Shown: positions 1-8,510, numbered from the stretch's first letter. The stretch: 64,000 nucleotides of DNA from Gemmatimonadaceae bacterium (GCA_013817305.1 JACDCY010000002.1:1-64000), one strand, 5' to 3'. Translations and numbers: made by a program. The notes: a model not told the origin generated them from the letters alone.

Positions 1-85
1 CCGCGTCGAATACGCCGAGGATGTTCAGCTTGCCTTCCTGCGACAGGTTGGCGGCGTCGGCGAAAACAGCAAACGAAATGTGCAT
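1..85 (-). CDS. DUF6941-like protein, N-terminal fragment
   Basis: Only the first 28 codons are inside the window; the gene runs off the left edge. Read on the minus strand from the ATG at 85, the peptide begins MHISFAVFADAANLSQEGKL and continues with an I-L-G-V-F-D stretch. This resembles the start of the small uncharacterised DUF6941 family as I remember it. The gene diverges from the EamA transporter, so the 47 bases between them must hold both promoters. No function is known for the family. The reading frame itself is convincing; the family name rests on a short stretch. Confidence 0.55.
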   Translation of the reverse strand, partial: MHISFAVFADAANLSQEGKLNILGVFDA

Positions 86-132
86 GCCGGCAAAGTAGCT
101 GCCCCTCCACGCGGGCGGCTAGCTTACGTCTC

Positions 133-1014
133 ATGCACAGCCCCGGGCGCGGCTTCACCGCCACGGACACGATGTTGTTTCTGATGGCGACGATCTGGGC
201 CGTGAACTTCAGCGTCGTGAAGTTCGCCACTCAAATATTCACGCCGCTCGCGTTCACCGGGCTGCGCGTCGCCATGGCCAGCGTCGTGCTCATTGCGATC
301 GCGATCGTGTCGAAGAGTCCGTGGCCCGGCCGCCGGGACATCCTGATCCTGCTCGGTATCGGCGTACTCGGGCACGGCGTGTACCAGCTTCTCTTCGTGG
401 AGGGATTGTCACGCACGCGGGCGGGGCACGCGGCGCTGATCGTGGCCGCGGCGCCCGCGTTCATCGTGGTCGCGAGCCGTATCCGCGGAATCGAGCGGGT
501 CAAGCGGAAGATGCTCATCGGGATCGCGCTGTCCGTCGTGGGAGTCGGGCTCATACTCTCGGACAGCGCGCACGGCGCCGCGGGAGAAGCGACGCTCACC
601 GGCTCGCTGCTGATGGTTGCCGCGGTGCTCACGTGGACGACATTCACCGTTCTGCTGCAGCCATATACCCTGCTGTTCAGCCCGCTCAAGCTGTCCGCGA
701 TAACGATGGTGGGGGGGCTCGTGCCACTGCTAGTCGTCAGCGGACCGGCGTTGGCGGCGACCGAATGGGCCGCCGTCCCCATGTCGGCGTGGGCCGCCGT
801 GTTTTACGCCAGCATACTGTCGATGGTGGTCGCGTATCTGTTCTGGTACCGCGGCATCAAGTTGCTCGGGCCGACGCGCACGTCGGTGTATTCCAACATT
901 CAGCCGGTGATCGCGCTCGGCATAGCCTGGATATTCCTGAGTGAGATCCCGACGCCATGGCAGGCGATAGGAGCCGGCACGATCATCACGGGCGTCCTGT
1001 TCACGCGCGCATGA
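133..1014 (+). CDS. EamA/DMT-superfamily drug/metabolite transporter
   Basis: The 293-residue protein has about ten hydrophobic helices arranged as two EamA repeats, the usual size and layout of the drug/metabolite transporter superfamily. The first repeat opens with a helix containing the motif WAVNFSVVKF, and the second repeat ends in GLAWIF-like and ITGVLF helices. Such inner-membrane carriers export amino acids, nucleotides or other small metabolites; the substrate cannot be told from sequence. The ATG at 133 is the first in-frame start. Its stop overlaps the start of the HAD phosphatase gene (ATGA), so the two are translationally coupled. Confidence 0.85.
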   Translation: MHSPGRGFTATDTMLFLMATIWAVNFSVVKFATQIFTPLAFTGLRVAMASVVLIAIAIVSKSPWPGRRDILILLGIGVLGHGVYQLLFVEGLSRTRAGHAALIVAAAPAFIVVASRIRGIERVKRKMLIGIALSVVGVGLILSDSAHGAAGEATLTGSLLMVAAVLTWTTFTVLLQPYTLLFSPLKLSAITMVGGLVPLLVVSGPALAATEWAAVPMSAWAAVFYASILSMVVAYLFWYRGIKLLGPTRTSVYSNIQPVIALGIAWIFLSEIPTPWQAIGAGTIITGVLFTRA

Positions 1015-1703
1015 AGCTCGTCCTTTTCGACATCGACGGCACGCTCCTCTCCAGCGAGGGGGCGGGAAAGCGCGCCATGCAGGGCGCGCTCTCTCACTTT
1101 TTCGGATCGTCGGGGGACCCGGCCTATCGGTACGATGGAAAGACCGATCGCCAGATCGTGCGGGACTTGATGCGCGCGAACGGGCACGACGATGCATACA
1201 TCGACGAGCGAATGGGCGCGCTCCTGGATCTGTACCTCGAGGGCCTCTCCCGCGAGGTAGCGTCCGGCGAGCGCATTCCGCGCACGCTGCCGGGGATTCC
1301 GGCGTTGCTCGACGAGCTCGAGTCCCGCGAGCAGCTCACGCTCGGACTGCTAACCGGCAACATCGAGCCGGGCGCGAAGGTGAAGCTCGCCGCGGCCGGC
1401 GTGGACGTCTCTCGCTTTCGTGTCAACGCATTCGGCTCCGACCACGAGCACCGTCCGGAGCTGCCGGGAGTCGCGCAACGGAGGGCCGCCGAGCTTCTGG
1501 GACGCGAGCTCAACGGCGATGCGATTTATGTGATCGGCGACACTCCGGCGGACATCAGGTGCGGTGAAGCGATCGGTGCCCGCGCGATAGGCGTGGCTAC
1601 CGGCCACTATTCCGTCGAAGACCTGCGCCAGCACGATCCATTCGCCGTGTTCCAGGATCTCTCCGACACCAGCGCGGTAGTGCGCGTGATTCTCGATGCT
1701 TGA
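1011..1703 (+). CDS. HAD-superfamily phosphohydrolase
   Basis: The protein of 230 residues starts MKLVLFDIDGTLLSSEG, the HAD motif I (DxDGT) with both catalytic aspartates. Motif II is the threonine in LGLLTGN, and motif III/IV is the IGDTPADIRCGEA stretch near residue 175, with its acidic metal ligands. The cap is the alpha-helical type seen in phosphoglycolate phosphatase-like enzymes. The frame is open further upstream to 957, but the ATG at 1011 overlaps the EamA stop and puts the DxD motif at the normal distance from the N-terminus. The substrate is probably a small phosphate ester. Confidence 0.88.
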   Translation: MKLVLFDIDGTLLSSEGAGKRAMQGALSHFFGSSGDPAYRYDGKTDRQIVRDLMRANGHDDAYIDERMGALLDLYLEGLSREVASGERIPRTLPGIPALLDELESREQLTLGLLTGNIEPGAKVKLAAAGVDVSRFRVNAFGSDHEHRPELPGVAQRRAAELLGRELNGDAIYVIGDTPADIRCGEAIGARAIGVATGHYSVEDLRQHDPFAVFQDLSDTSAVVRVILDA

Positions 1704-2289
1704 AGTCGAAGTAAAGGCGGTCGTCGACGACGTCGCCGCGAGAGAAAAGAGACTGGTAGCAGCGGGAGCGGAAGAATTGTTCTCGGGCGCGATGCGCGAC
1801 TTGCGGTACGACACCCCCGACCGGGCGCTCGCGGCCGTCGACCACGTTCTTCGCTTGCGGGTTTACGTGACTTCCGCGGGCGAGGCCGTGCATCTCGACT
1901 GGAAGGGTCCCACGCGGATCGATTCGGGGCTGAAAGCCCGCGAAGAGGAGACATCGGGCGTCGCGGATCTGGCGGGTGTCACCGCGATTCTTGAGGCGCT
2001 CGGCTACGTCGTAACGCGGGAGATCGAGCGTGAAGTGTCTGTGTATCGCGTATCCGGCGCGACGGTGCGCTTCGAGCGTTATCCACGCATGGACGACCTC
2101 GTCGAGGTCGAAGGCTCCCCGGCGGCAATCGAACGCGCGATCGGGATCCTCGGGATCGACAGGGGAGCTTTTACCGCCGACCGCCTCCCCGATTTCGCGC
2201 GCAGGTACGAGGCGCGGACCGGCGAACGGGCGGCGCTTTGCGCTAGCGAGGTCCGCGGGGATTACCGATTCGATCTGGACCAGGCGTAG
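1696..2289 (+). CDS. CYTH-domain protein (triphosphatase / class IV adenylyl cyclase type)
   Basis: The 197-residue protein begins MLEVEVKAVVDD; the ExExK signature near the N-terminus is diagnostic of the CYTH (CyaB/thiamine triphosphatase) tunnel fold. Later basic and acidic strands, such as HLDWKGPT and VEVEG, fit the tunnel walls that hold a triphosphate and divalent metals. Family members hydrolyse thiamine triphosphate or tripolyphosphate, or make cAMP; the choice cannot be made here. The start overlaps the HAD stop by eight bases, so EamA, HAD and CYTH form one operon. Confidence 0.85.
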   Translation: MLEVEVKAVVDDVAAREKRLVAAGAEELFSGAMRDLRYDTPDRALAAVDHVLRLRVYVTSAGEAVHLDWKGPTRIDSGLKAREEETSGVADLAGVTAILEALGYVVTREIEREVSVYRVSGATVRFERYPRMDDLVEVEGSPAAIERAIGILGIDRGAFTADRLPDFARRYEARTGERAALCASEVRGDYRFDLDQA

Positions 2290-2359
2290 TCGTTGACGCT
2301 TCGGGGTAATCCGATAAATTCACTCGGATATTCTTTGAGAACCCTTCTCAATCGTCGAA

Positions 2360-3157
2360 ATGACCCCCGCGATCCAATCGTTTCTTGTAATCGTCCGCGA
2401 AGGCTTCGAAGCCATACTCATCGTGGGCGCGGTCGTCACCCTTCTCATCAAAACCGGCAACCGCGAGCGCCTCAAGCCGATTTGGCTCGGCGTCGTCGCC
2501 GCGCTCGTTGCCAGTTTGGCGCTCGCGCTGGTGTTCAGCGCGACGATCAAGGCAACACCGGCTGCCGCCGAGATCACCGAAGGCGTTACCATGCTGCTCG
2601 CCGCAGTGGTGCTCTTTTTCGTGAGCTACTGGCTCATATCGAAGGTCGAATCCGCGAGGTGGCAGCAGTTCATTCAGTCGCAAGTGTCGCGTGCCATGGA
2701 GAAGGGAGGCGGATCGGCCCTGGCGCTGGTCGCATTTCTCGCTGTGTTCCGGGAAGGCGCGGAGACTGTGCTGTTCTACCAGGCGATGATTCTCGATGCG
2801 CCGGGCTCGGGGGCACAACTCGCCGCCGGCTTCGTCGCGGGCGTCGCTGTGCTCGCATTGATTTTCGCGGCGTTCTACAAGTTCGGTGTTCGCATACCGT
2901 TGCGGCCTTTCTTCGCGGTGACGAGCATCCTGCTGTACTACATGGCCTTCGTCTTTACCGGGAAGGGCATTCATGAGCTGCAGGAAGGGCACGCGATTTC
3001 GGAGACGGCGCTCGCGATTCCAAAGATTGGGTTCCTCGGCATTTATCCGACCGTGGAGACCACCCTCGCGCAGGTCGTGCTGCTGGCGCTGTTCGCGTTT
3101 GCGATCGCGAAGACCTACGTATTCAACAAGTCAGCTGCGGAGCCGATGGCTGGGTAA
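2360..3157 (+). CDS. FTR1-family iron permease
   Basis: The 265-residue protein is an integral membrane permease with about seven helices. It carries two copies of the REGxE motif that binds ferric iron in FTR1/EfeU permeases: VREGFEAIL near residue 12 and FREGAETVLF near residue 130. No periplasmic cupredoxin or peroxidase partner (EfeO/EfeB type) lies beside it, so the oxidation partner, if one is needed, is elsewhere. A 70-base gap after CYTH gives room for its own promoter. It converges on mpl. Confidence 0.88.
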   Translation: MTPAIQSFLVIVREGFEAILIVGAVVTLLIKTGNRERLKPIWLGVVAALVASLALALVFSATIKATPAAAEITEGVTMLLAAVVLFFVSYWLISKVESARWQQFIQSQVSRAMEKGGGSALALVAFLAVFREGAETVLFYQAMILDAPGSGAQLAAGFVAGVAVLALIFAAFYKFGVRIPLRPFFAVTSILLYYMAFVFTGKGIHELQEGHAISETALAIPKIGFLGIYPTVETTLAQVVLLALFAFAIAKTYVFNKSAAEPMAG

Positions 3158-3219
3158 GGTGCCCGGGGTTTCTCTCACAACTCCCGACTCACGGCTCGCC
3201 ACTCGCAGCTTGCGTCCCG

Positions 3220-4650
3220 TCAGCTCTTACCAGGAGGTGCTTCCAGCGCCGATAGCAGCTTCTCGTGCAGTCCCCCGAACCCGCCGTTCGACATGACCAG
3301 CACGACGTCGCCGGCGCCCAGCGTCTCAGTCAGCTCCGCCACGATGTCCGGAACGGCCGGGATGTAATGGGCCCGCTTGCCGGCTTTCTTCCACCGCTCC
3401 ACCAACGCCGCCGGATCCAGCGCGGAGTCGGCGTACCGCTCGGGATGAAACAGTCCCGCCAGGACGATTTCGTCGGCTTCGGCGAACGCGGCTTGGTACG
3501 CTCCCTCGAACTCCCGTAGCTGCGCCGTGTAGCTGCGCGGCTCGTACACGGCCACGAGGCGCCTGCCCGCGTATTTCTGGCGCGCCGCGGAAATCGTCTC
3601 GCGAATCGCCGTCGGATGATGCGCGAAGTCATCGATGACGGTCACGCCGCCGGCTTCGCCGCGCACTTCCATGCGGCGCTTCACGCTCTTGTAAGTGCGG
3701 AGGCCGTCGCGAACGCGATCGGGTTCGGCGCCGACGGACTCCGCCGCGGCGATCACCGAGAGGATGTTGCGAACGCTGAAGGCGCCAGCGAGCGGCGATT
3801 CCACCGCGCCCCACTCCTTACCGTTGTGGAGCACCGTGAATTTCGTGCCGTCGGGCCCGAAGCGCACCTTCTCGGCGTGCCACATCGGATGGGCGCCGTC
3901 CGTCGCCGAAGCATCGCCGCCCGAGTACCCGAACGACTCGACCGGGGCCAGCGATTTCGCCGACAGCTCGCGGACGATCGGCGAATCCCACCCGGCTACG
4001 AGGGTGCCGTTGCCGGGGATGAGATTTATGAAGCGGGAGAAGGCGAAGTTGTAGGCGATCGCATCGCGGTAGATGTCCGCGTGATCGAACTCGATGTTGG
4101 CGACTATCGCCGTGTCGGGCAGGTAGTGCCACATCTTGGGGCCCTTGTCGAAGTATGCCGTGTCGTACTCGTCCGCCTCGATCACGAAGTATTTCGAATC
4201 CGTGAGCCTGAACGACCGCCCGAAGTTCTCCGCGACTCCGCCGATGAGAAACGCCGGATTGAGCCCCGCGACTTCGAGAACCCAGGCGAGGAGCGAGCTC
4301 GTGCTCGTCTTGCCGTGCGTGCCGGCTACGGCGAGGGAGTGCCGCCCCCTGATGAATTCATCCTGAATGACCGCGGCGGCCGAGGTATACCGAAGCTTCC
4401 GGTTGAGAACGGATTCCAGCTCGACGTTACCGCGCGAGATGGCGTTGCCCACGATCACGATGTCAGGGTGCGGCTCAAGATTCGCAGAGGCAAACCCCGA
4501 CTGGTAGGGAATTCCCAGCGCCTCGAGCTCGTGCGACATTGGCGGGTAGACGTTCTCGTCGGAGCCCGTGACGGTATGGCCGGCCGCTTTGAGAAGGCCG
4601 GCCAGAGAGGCCATGGCGGTGCCGGCGATTCCGATCAGGTGGTAATGCAG
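3220..4650 (-). CDS. mpl: UDP-N-acetylmuramate:L-alanyl-gamma-D-glutamyl-meso-diaminopimelate ligase (Mpl)
   Basis: Mpl ligates recycled murein tripeptide to UDP-MurNAc in the cytoplasm. The Mur-ligase ATP loop VAGTHGKTSTSSLLAW is present, as are the IEADEYDTAYFDKGPK stretch and the C-terminal DFAHHPTAIRET motif. The first ATG (4614) lies inside the N-terminal Rossmann loop: upstream in-frame codons still encode HYHLIGIAGTA, the conserved Mpl opening. Between the in-frame TAG at 4705-4707 and that ATG there is no ATG, GTG or TTG. The CTG at 4650 is preceded by GGAG eight bases upstream and gives the family's normal N-terminus of 476 residues, so I take CTG as the start. MurC is the alternative, but length and motifs favour Mpl. 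Confidence 0.85.
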   Translation of the reverse strand: MHYHLIGIAGTAMASLAGLLKAAGHTVTGSDENVYPPMSHELEALGIPYQSGFASANLEPHPDIVIVGNAISRGNVELESVLNRKLRYTSAAAVIQDEFIRGRHSLAVAGTHGKTSTSSLLAWVLEVAGLNPAFLIGGVAENFGRSFRLTDSKYFVIEADEYDTAYFDKGPKMWHYLPDTAIVANIEFDHADIYRDAIAYNFAFSRFINLIPGNGTLVAGWDSPIVRELSAKSLAPVESFGYSGGDASATDGAHPMWHAEKVRFGPDGTKFTVLHNGKEWGAVESPLAGAFSVRNILSVIAAAESVGAEPDRVRDGLRTYKSVKRRMEVRGEAGGVTVIDDFAHHPTAIRETISAARQKYAGRRLVAVYEPRSYTAQLREFEGAYQAAFAEADEIVLAGLFHPERYADSALDPAALVERWKKAGKRAHYIPAVPDIVAELTETLGAGDVVLVMSNGGFGGLHEKLLSALEAPPGKS

Positions 4651-4725
4651 TTGGCGGGCTCCGCGGATCCGGGTGGGGCGCTTCAGTCGGTCGTTAAGTA
4701 TATCCTACCGTTTCAGCGAAATCGC

Positions 4726-5607
4726 ATGGGAAAAGACTCCACACAAAAGCCGTCACGCGACACCGCCAGGCTCCGCGAGCGCATCGACGAGATCAAGCGC
4801 GATGCGGGAGCAGAAGCGATAGCCGTTGCCGTCCGCGACGTCGAGACATCGGTCGAGTTTGATTTCGAATCGGATCGGTGGTTTCACGCCGCGAGCACCA
4901 TCAAGGTGCCGATTCTCGTCGGCGTATTCGGCGCCGTCCATGCCGGCGAGCTCCTACCGCAGTCGCGCTTGCACGTCCGCAACAGATTCAGAAGCGCCGC
5001 GGACGGCTCCATCTTCCGCGTCGAGCCTGACCGGGACGCCAATGCGGCGGTGCACGCCGCGCTCGGGAAGACGATGCAGGTTCGCGAGCTCGCGTTCCAC
5101 ATGATCGCTACGAGCAGCAACCTCGCTACGAACCTTTTGCTGGATTACGTCGGCCTGGAGAGCATGCAGCGCACGTTTGGCGAGCTCGGCCTGGACGAGG
5201 GAATCGACCTTCATCGAGGCGTGGAGGATCATCGCGCGTTCGACGACGGGGTCTCGAATCGTGTCACCGCGGCCGGCCTGGCAAGGCTGCTCAAGCTGAT
5301 CGCGGAAGAGCGCGCGTTCTCTCGTACGCTGTCGAGGGAGATGCTCGACATTCTTCACGCCCAGGAGTTCAACAGCGGCATTCCGGCGCCGTTGCCCAAG
5401 CGAACGCGTGTCGCCCACAAGACGGGCGAGATCTCGACGATCGCTCACGACGCCGGGGTCGTGTATCTCCACGGTCGTAATCCGTACGTTCTGGTCGTCC
5501 TGACCGAATGGGACACTGGCACCTCGGGGAGGCAGCAGGCCGTGGCCAAGGTGTCCCTGGCGGTCTATGAGTTCCTCACCAGCGATGCGAGGTCCACGGA
5601 TGGGTGA
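4726..5607 (+). CDS. class A beta-lactamase-like serine hydrolase
   Basis: The protein of 293 residues has the three active-site elements of class A serine hydrolases: SxxK in HAASTIKVPIL (about residue 50), an S-S-N triad standing for SDN in MIATSSNLATN (about 130), and the KTG box in RVAHKTGEI (about 230). The frame is open far upstream, but that part is a shadow of mpl; the ATG at 4726 begins MGKDSTQK. No signal peptide is evident, which is unusual for a beta-lactamase, so the protein may act on a cytoplasmic peptide or ester. It diverges from mpl and overlaps the next gene by eight bases. Confidence 0.8.
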   Translation: MGKDSTQKPSRDTARLRERIDEIKRDAGAEAIAVAVRDVETSVEFDFESDRWFHAASTIKVPILVGVFGAVHAGELLPQSRLHVRNRFRSAADGSIFRVEPDRDANAAVHAALGKTMQVRELAFHMIATSSNLATNLLLDYVGLESMQRTFGELGLDEGIDLHRGVEDHRAFDDGVSNRVTAAGLARLLKLIAEERAFSRTLSREMLDILHAQEFNSGIPAPLPKRTRVAHKTGEISTIAHDAGVVYLHGRNPYVLVVLTEWDTGTSGRQQAVAKVSLAVYEFLTSDARSTDG

Positions 5608-6217
5608 GGACCGCTCTTTCCCGCTGCAGGTGATCGACGGGATGGCGCTGGACCGGAAGTACCGCGAGGCACTGCGCCCCGCGGAGCCGATGCTCGACGC
5701 TTCCGGCCGCGAACGGCTGCTCCCCCGTTACTTTTATGAGATCCCCTCGTGGGACGTGGCGCGTAAGCTCGAGCTCTCGCCCCACTTTTACCTCTGGGAG
5801 TTCATCCAGACCGACGTTCGGGAAACCAACGTATTCAGGCGGTTTCCGCGGTACGTCCCCTGCGCTATCACGCTGCTGGCCTTGTGCTTGGAGCGATTTC
5901 GCGAGGCGGTTGGAACGTTCGTGCACATATCGGCGAACGGCGGGTACCGGTCTCCGGCACACTGTTTGACTAGAAATGCCTCGCCCCACTGTTGGGGCAC
6001 CGCGGCGAACATCTATCGGATCGGGTCGACCTACCTGAACGACGAGAAATCGATAGAGCGCTACAGCATGGTCGCCCGGGAGACGCTTCCGGCAGTCTGG
6101 ACGCGCCCGACGGGAGAAGCCGCGGGATTTGCGGACGACCATCTGCATCTGGACTTCGGGTACGTGGTTTCCATGCCGCGCGACGTGCCCGGCGAGGCGG
6201 ACAAAGCGCGGAGCTAG
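5600..6217 (+). CDS. M15-like (D-Ala-D-Ala carboxypeptidase fold) protein with altered metal site
   Basis: The 205-residue product resembles peptidase M15A domains: an N-terminal helical part (LSPHFYLWEFIQTDV), a GGYRSPAH strand-loop, then SPHCWGTAANI where the family has SxHxxGxAxD, and a C-terminal DDHLHLDFG. M15 enzymes use the histidine and aspartate of the first motif and a histidine of the last to bind zinc. Here the aspartate position reads asparagine (AAN), so catalysis is doubtful or the metal site is changed. No signal peptide is seen. The ATG at 5600 overlaps the serine hydrolase stop and has GAGG upstream. An upstream in-frame start at 5567 is less likely. Confidence 0.6.
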   Translation: MGEDRSFPLQVIDGMALDRKYREALRPAEPMLDASGRERLLPRYFYEIPSWDVARKLELSPHFYLWEFIQTDVRETNVFRRFPRYVPCAITLLALCLERFREAVGTFVHISANGGYRSPAHCLTRNASPHCWGTAANIYRIGSTYLNDEKSIERYSMVARETLPAVWTRPTGEAAGFADDHLHLDFGYVVSMPRDVPGEADKARS

Positions 6218-6279
6218 CGTCGCTCACCCCGGGGTGGACGCGAGAAATCTCCGGGGCAAAGGACTCGAGGTCGTAGTAG

Positions 6280-7572
6280 ATGTCGCAGACCGTAACACGA
6301 AGTCGGAAGAAGTCGGACGGCGGCGACAAGCGCGCCGCATTGGACCGCATCGCGCTCGCCGCGATCGGGCTCGAGGCCGAATTCGCCGTGGTCATGAATG
6401 GCGAGCAGGTCCGCCCCGAGGCCGTGTTCGGCAGTCCCCGCAACATCATCCGCGGCCCGCTCATGCATCGGACGGGACGATCGTACCACCTGCCCACCGG
6501 CGGCGCGGTGTACTTCGACACCGGCGTGATCGAAGTCGCCACACCCGTCATCGAGATCGAGCGCGGGTGCGCGGCGCGCGCGGGAAGATCGCTCTGGGAG
6601 AGCATCCTCTTCCTCCGCGACGAGCTGGACGAATGGGAGAAGGTTCACGGGAGCGACGTCAAGCTCACCGGGTTCAGCGCCCATTACAACATCTCGTTCG
6701 ACCTCCCCGCGCACGAGCGCGACAGCAGCAGGAGCGTCGAGAAGCTGGCACTGCTCCTGTCGTACGTCCTGCCCATGCCCGTCATGTTGCTTGCCGCCAA
6801 CCGCGAATCCACGGGCATCGGCGTGCGGCCCCGCGGGAATCGCATCGAGGTGACCGCGGACTTCACGCCCAGCGCGTCGCTCATGATCGCGACTGCGACG
6901 CTGATCGTCGGGATCGTGCGCTCGGTCATGCGGTGGGAGAGCTTCGAGCTGGAGATGCTCGAGAAGAAGCGACTGCCCGTACTCGAGAACTTCCGCCCGA
7001 TGCGCCACACCTCGCGCAAAGGATGGCTCGCCCGCTTCTCCTGCTTCGCGGAGAATCCATTCCAATGCGACATCGATGAGACGATGTGGCCGACGCGCGA
7101 CGGGCGGACGCTCGCGCTGCGAGAGATCGCGGGGCTTACCGCGCGTCACTTCTGGCCGTCGATCCGCCGGATATCCGATCCCTTCAGCCTCCGGCTGATA
7201 GGCTCCGTTCTCCGCGGGCGCGCTCCGTCGCTGCTGGATCTCCACGAGCGCCCGGAATGCTACGAAGACATCGGACGACTATGCAGGTGGGACAATCTTT
7301 TTCCGGAACGCGTCCTCCCACGCTCGCGCTACGAGCGCGTGCTGATTCGTGCGATCACGGGCGAAGAGCTGCACATGAACGGCTTCTGGTACAAACCGAC
7401 GGGGATGAAGGGATGGTCGCGCGTGGTTTTCAGGCGGCGCGGGGACGGGACGAGGCACGTGTTCTCGCTGGACTACCTGCTCGACCATCTGTCCGCGTGG
7501 GAGCGGCACAAATCCCGGAAGGCGGGCTCCTGGCGGGCCCAGACGGAATCCAAGTTCGGAGTGCGCCGGTAG
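6280..7572 (+). CDS. putative carboxylate-amine ligase (Pup-ligase/GCS2-like amidoligase fold)
   Basis: This 430-residue protein is not one I can name. Its N-terminal AAIGLEAEFAV matches the GxExE metal-binding opening of glutamine-synthetase-like amidoligases (PafA/Dop, GCS2). A later GGAVYFDTGVIEVATP stretch parallels the PafA/Dop strand that ends in a glutamate before a TP pair, and LTGFSAHYNISFD and RGNRIEVTADFTP would fit the nucleotide and metal part. The C-terminal third is basic, tryptophan-rich and unfamiliar. If the fold is right, the enzyme joins a carboxylate to an amine using ATP in the cytoplasm. It lies 62 bases after the M15-like gene on the same strand. The fold is inferred from motifs only. 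Confidence 0.5.
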   Translation: MSQTVTRSRKKSDGGDKRAALDRIALAAIGLEAEFAVVMNGEQVRPEAVFGSPRNIIRGPLMHRTGRSYHLPTGGAVYFDTGVIEVATPVIEIERGCAARAGRSLWESILFLRDELDEWEKVHGSDVKLTGFSAHYNISFDLPAHERDSSRSVEKLALLLSYVLPMPVMLLAANRESTGIGVRPRGNRIEVTADFTPSASLMIATATLIVGIVRSVMRWESFELEMLEKKRLPVLENFRPMRHTSRKGWLARFSCFAENPFQCDIDETMWPTRDGRTLALREIAGLTARHFWPSIRRISDPFSLRLIGSVLRGRAPSLLDLHERPECYEDIGRLCRWDNLFPERVLPRSRYERVLIRAITGEELHMNGFWYKPTGMKGWSRVVFRRRGDGTRHVFSLDYLLDHLSAWERHKSRKAGSWRAQTESKFGVRR

Positions 7573-7642
7573 CGAGTGTGCCAGTAGGAAGTGCACTCGG
7601 AACTGATCAGCTCGAAACTGGCGCACTCCAAACTTGGATTCC
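7545..7642. repeat. 23-bp inverted repeat spanning the end of the amidoligase gene
   Basis: The arms at 7545-7567 and 7620-7642 are inverted copies with a single mismatch, separated by 52 bases. The left arm includes the last coding bases of the amidoligase gene (stop at 7570-7572). The right arm is 29 bases from the lgt stop. Between convergent genes it could form a long RNA hairpin and act as a two-way transcription barrier, although neither side has a clear T-run. It could also be a trace of duplication and inversion of the gene end. Confidence 0.7.
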
Positions 7643-7670
7643 CCGTCGGAATCTCCGGAGCTAAAGAGCC

Positions 7671-8510
7671 CTACGAGGCGTAGATCCCAGGTCTGTTGGG
7701 CCCGATCTCGCGGCGCGAGTACATCCACGCCACGCCCGCGGCGACGAACCCGAGCGCGATGACCTGCGCGAGTGTCAATCCGCCGAAGAACCGGTCGTCC
7801 TTGGCGCGCACGAACTCGATTATGAACCGCTCGATCCCTGCCAGCACCGCGTACACTCCAAACAGCCACCCCGCAGCGTGCTTGTGGTCGCGGTAGCGCC
7901 AGACGATCAGGAACATCACGAAGCCCAGGATGACTTCGTAGACCTGCGTCGGATGCACGGCGATAACCGCCGACGGATCCGTGCCCGCCGGAAAGCTCAC
8001 GCCGAACAGCTGCGACATGTTCGCGGCGGTGGACGGCGGCGCGCCTTCAGGAAATTGCACCGCGAGCGGTGAGTCCCAGGGACGGCCATAGTCGTCGCCC
8101 ACCGCCCAGCAGCCGGTTCGGCCGACGGCATACGCCGCCGCGAGGCTCATCGCGCTCGCGTCGCTGATCGTGCTCCAGCGCAGCTTCTTGAAGCGCACCA
8201 CCAGGCTCGTGGCGATGATCCCGCCGATCAGTCCGCCCCAGAAAACGAATCCCGCGCGGCTGAACAACGCGCCGGCGTCCTGAGTCAGGATAGCGTAATA
8301 GATCTTTGCCCCGAGCAGTCCGCCGATCACCGCGGCGAAAACCAGATCGCCTACCGGCGCTGGATCGTGCCCGCGCCTGAGCAGCTCCCGGTGCAGGAGG
8401 ATCTGGCCGGTGACAAAACACATCAGCATCGCCAGACCGAAGCCGCCGATCTCCATCGGGCCGAGGTGGTAGACGAAGGGCTGGTGAACGATGTATCCGG
8501 GGTCAGGCAT
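7671..8510 (-). CDS. lgt: prolipoprotein diacylglyceryl transferase (Lgt)
   Basis: Lgt moves diacylglycerol from phosphatidylglycerol to the lipobox cysteine of prelipoproteins in the inner membrane. The 279-residue protein has about seven hydrophobic helices, an N-terminal VHQPFVYHLGPMEI segment, and the Lgt signature as GRTGCWAVGDDYGRPW, with the arginine and glycine of the GRxGN box kept and cysteine in place of asparagine. HPTQVYE follows in the C-terminal half, the usual Lgt motif. It is the last gene of the long minus-strand operon. Several predicted lipoproteins in this window would be substrates. Confidence 0.93.
   Translation of the reverse strand: MPDPGYIVHQPFVYHLGPMEIGGFGLAMLMCFVTGQILLHRELLRRGHDPAPVGDLVFAAVIGGLLGAKIYYAILTQDAGALFSRAGFVFWGGLIGGIIATSLVVRFKKLRWSTISDASAMSLAAAYAVGRTGCWAVGDDYGRPWDSPLAVQFPEGAPPSTAANMSQLFGVSFPAGTDPSAVIAVHPTQVYEVILGFVMFLIVWRYRDHKHAAGWLFGVYAVLAGIERFIIEFVRAKDDRFFGGLTLAQVIALGFVAAGVAWMYSRREIGPNRPGIYAS

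Noticed and set aside
3616-4725. Long plus-strand open frame continuous with the serine hydrolase
   Set aside because: It is the antisense shadow of mpl; the hydrolase motifs begin only after the ATG at 4726.
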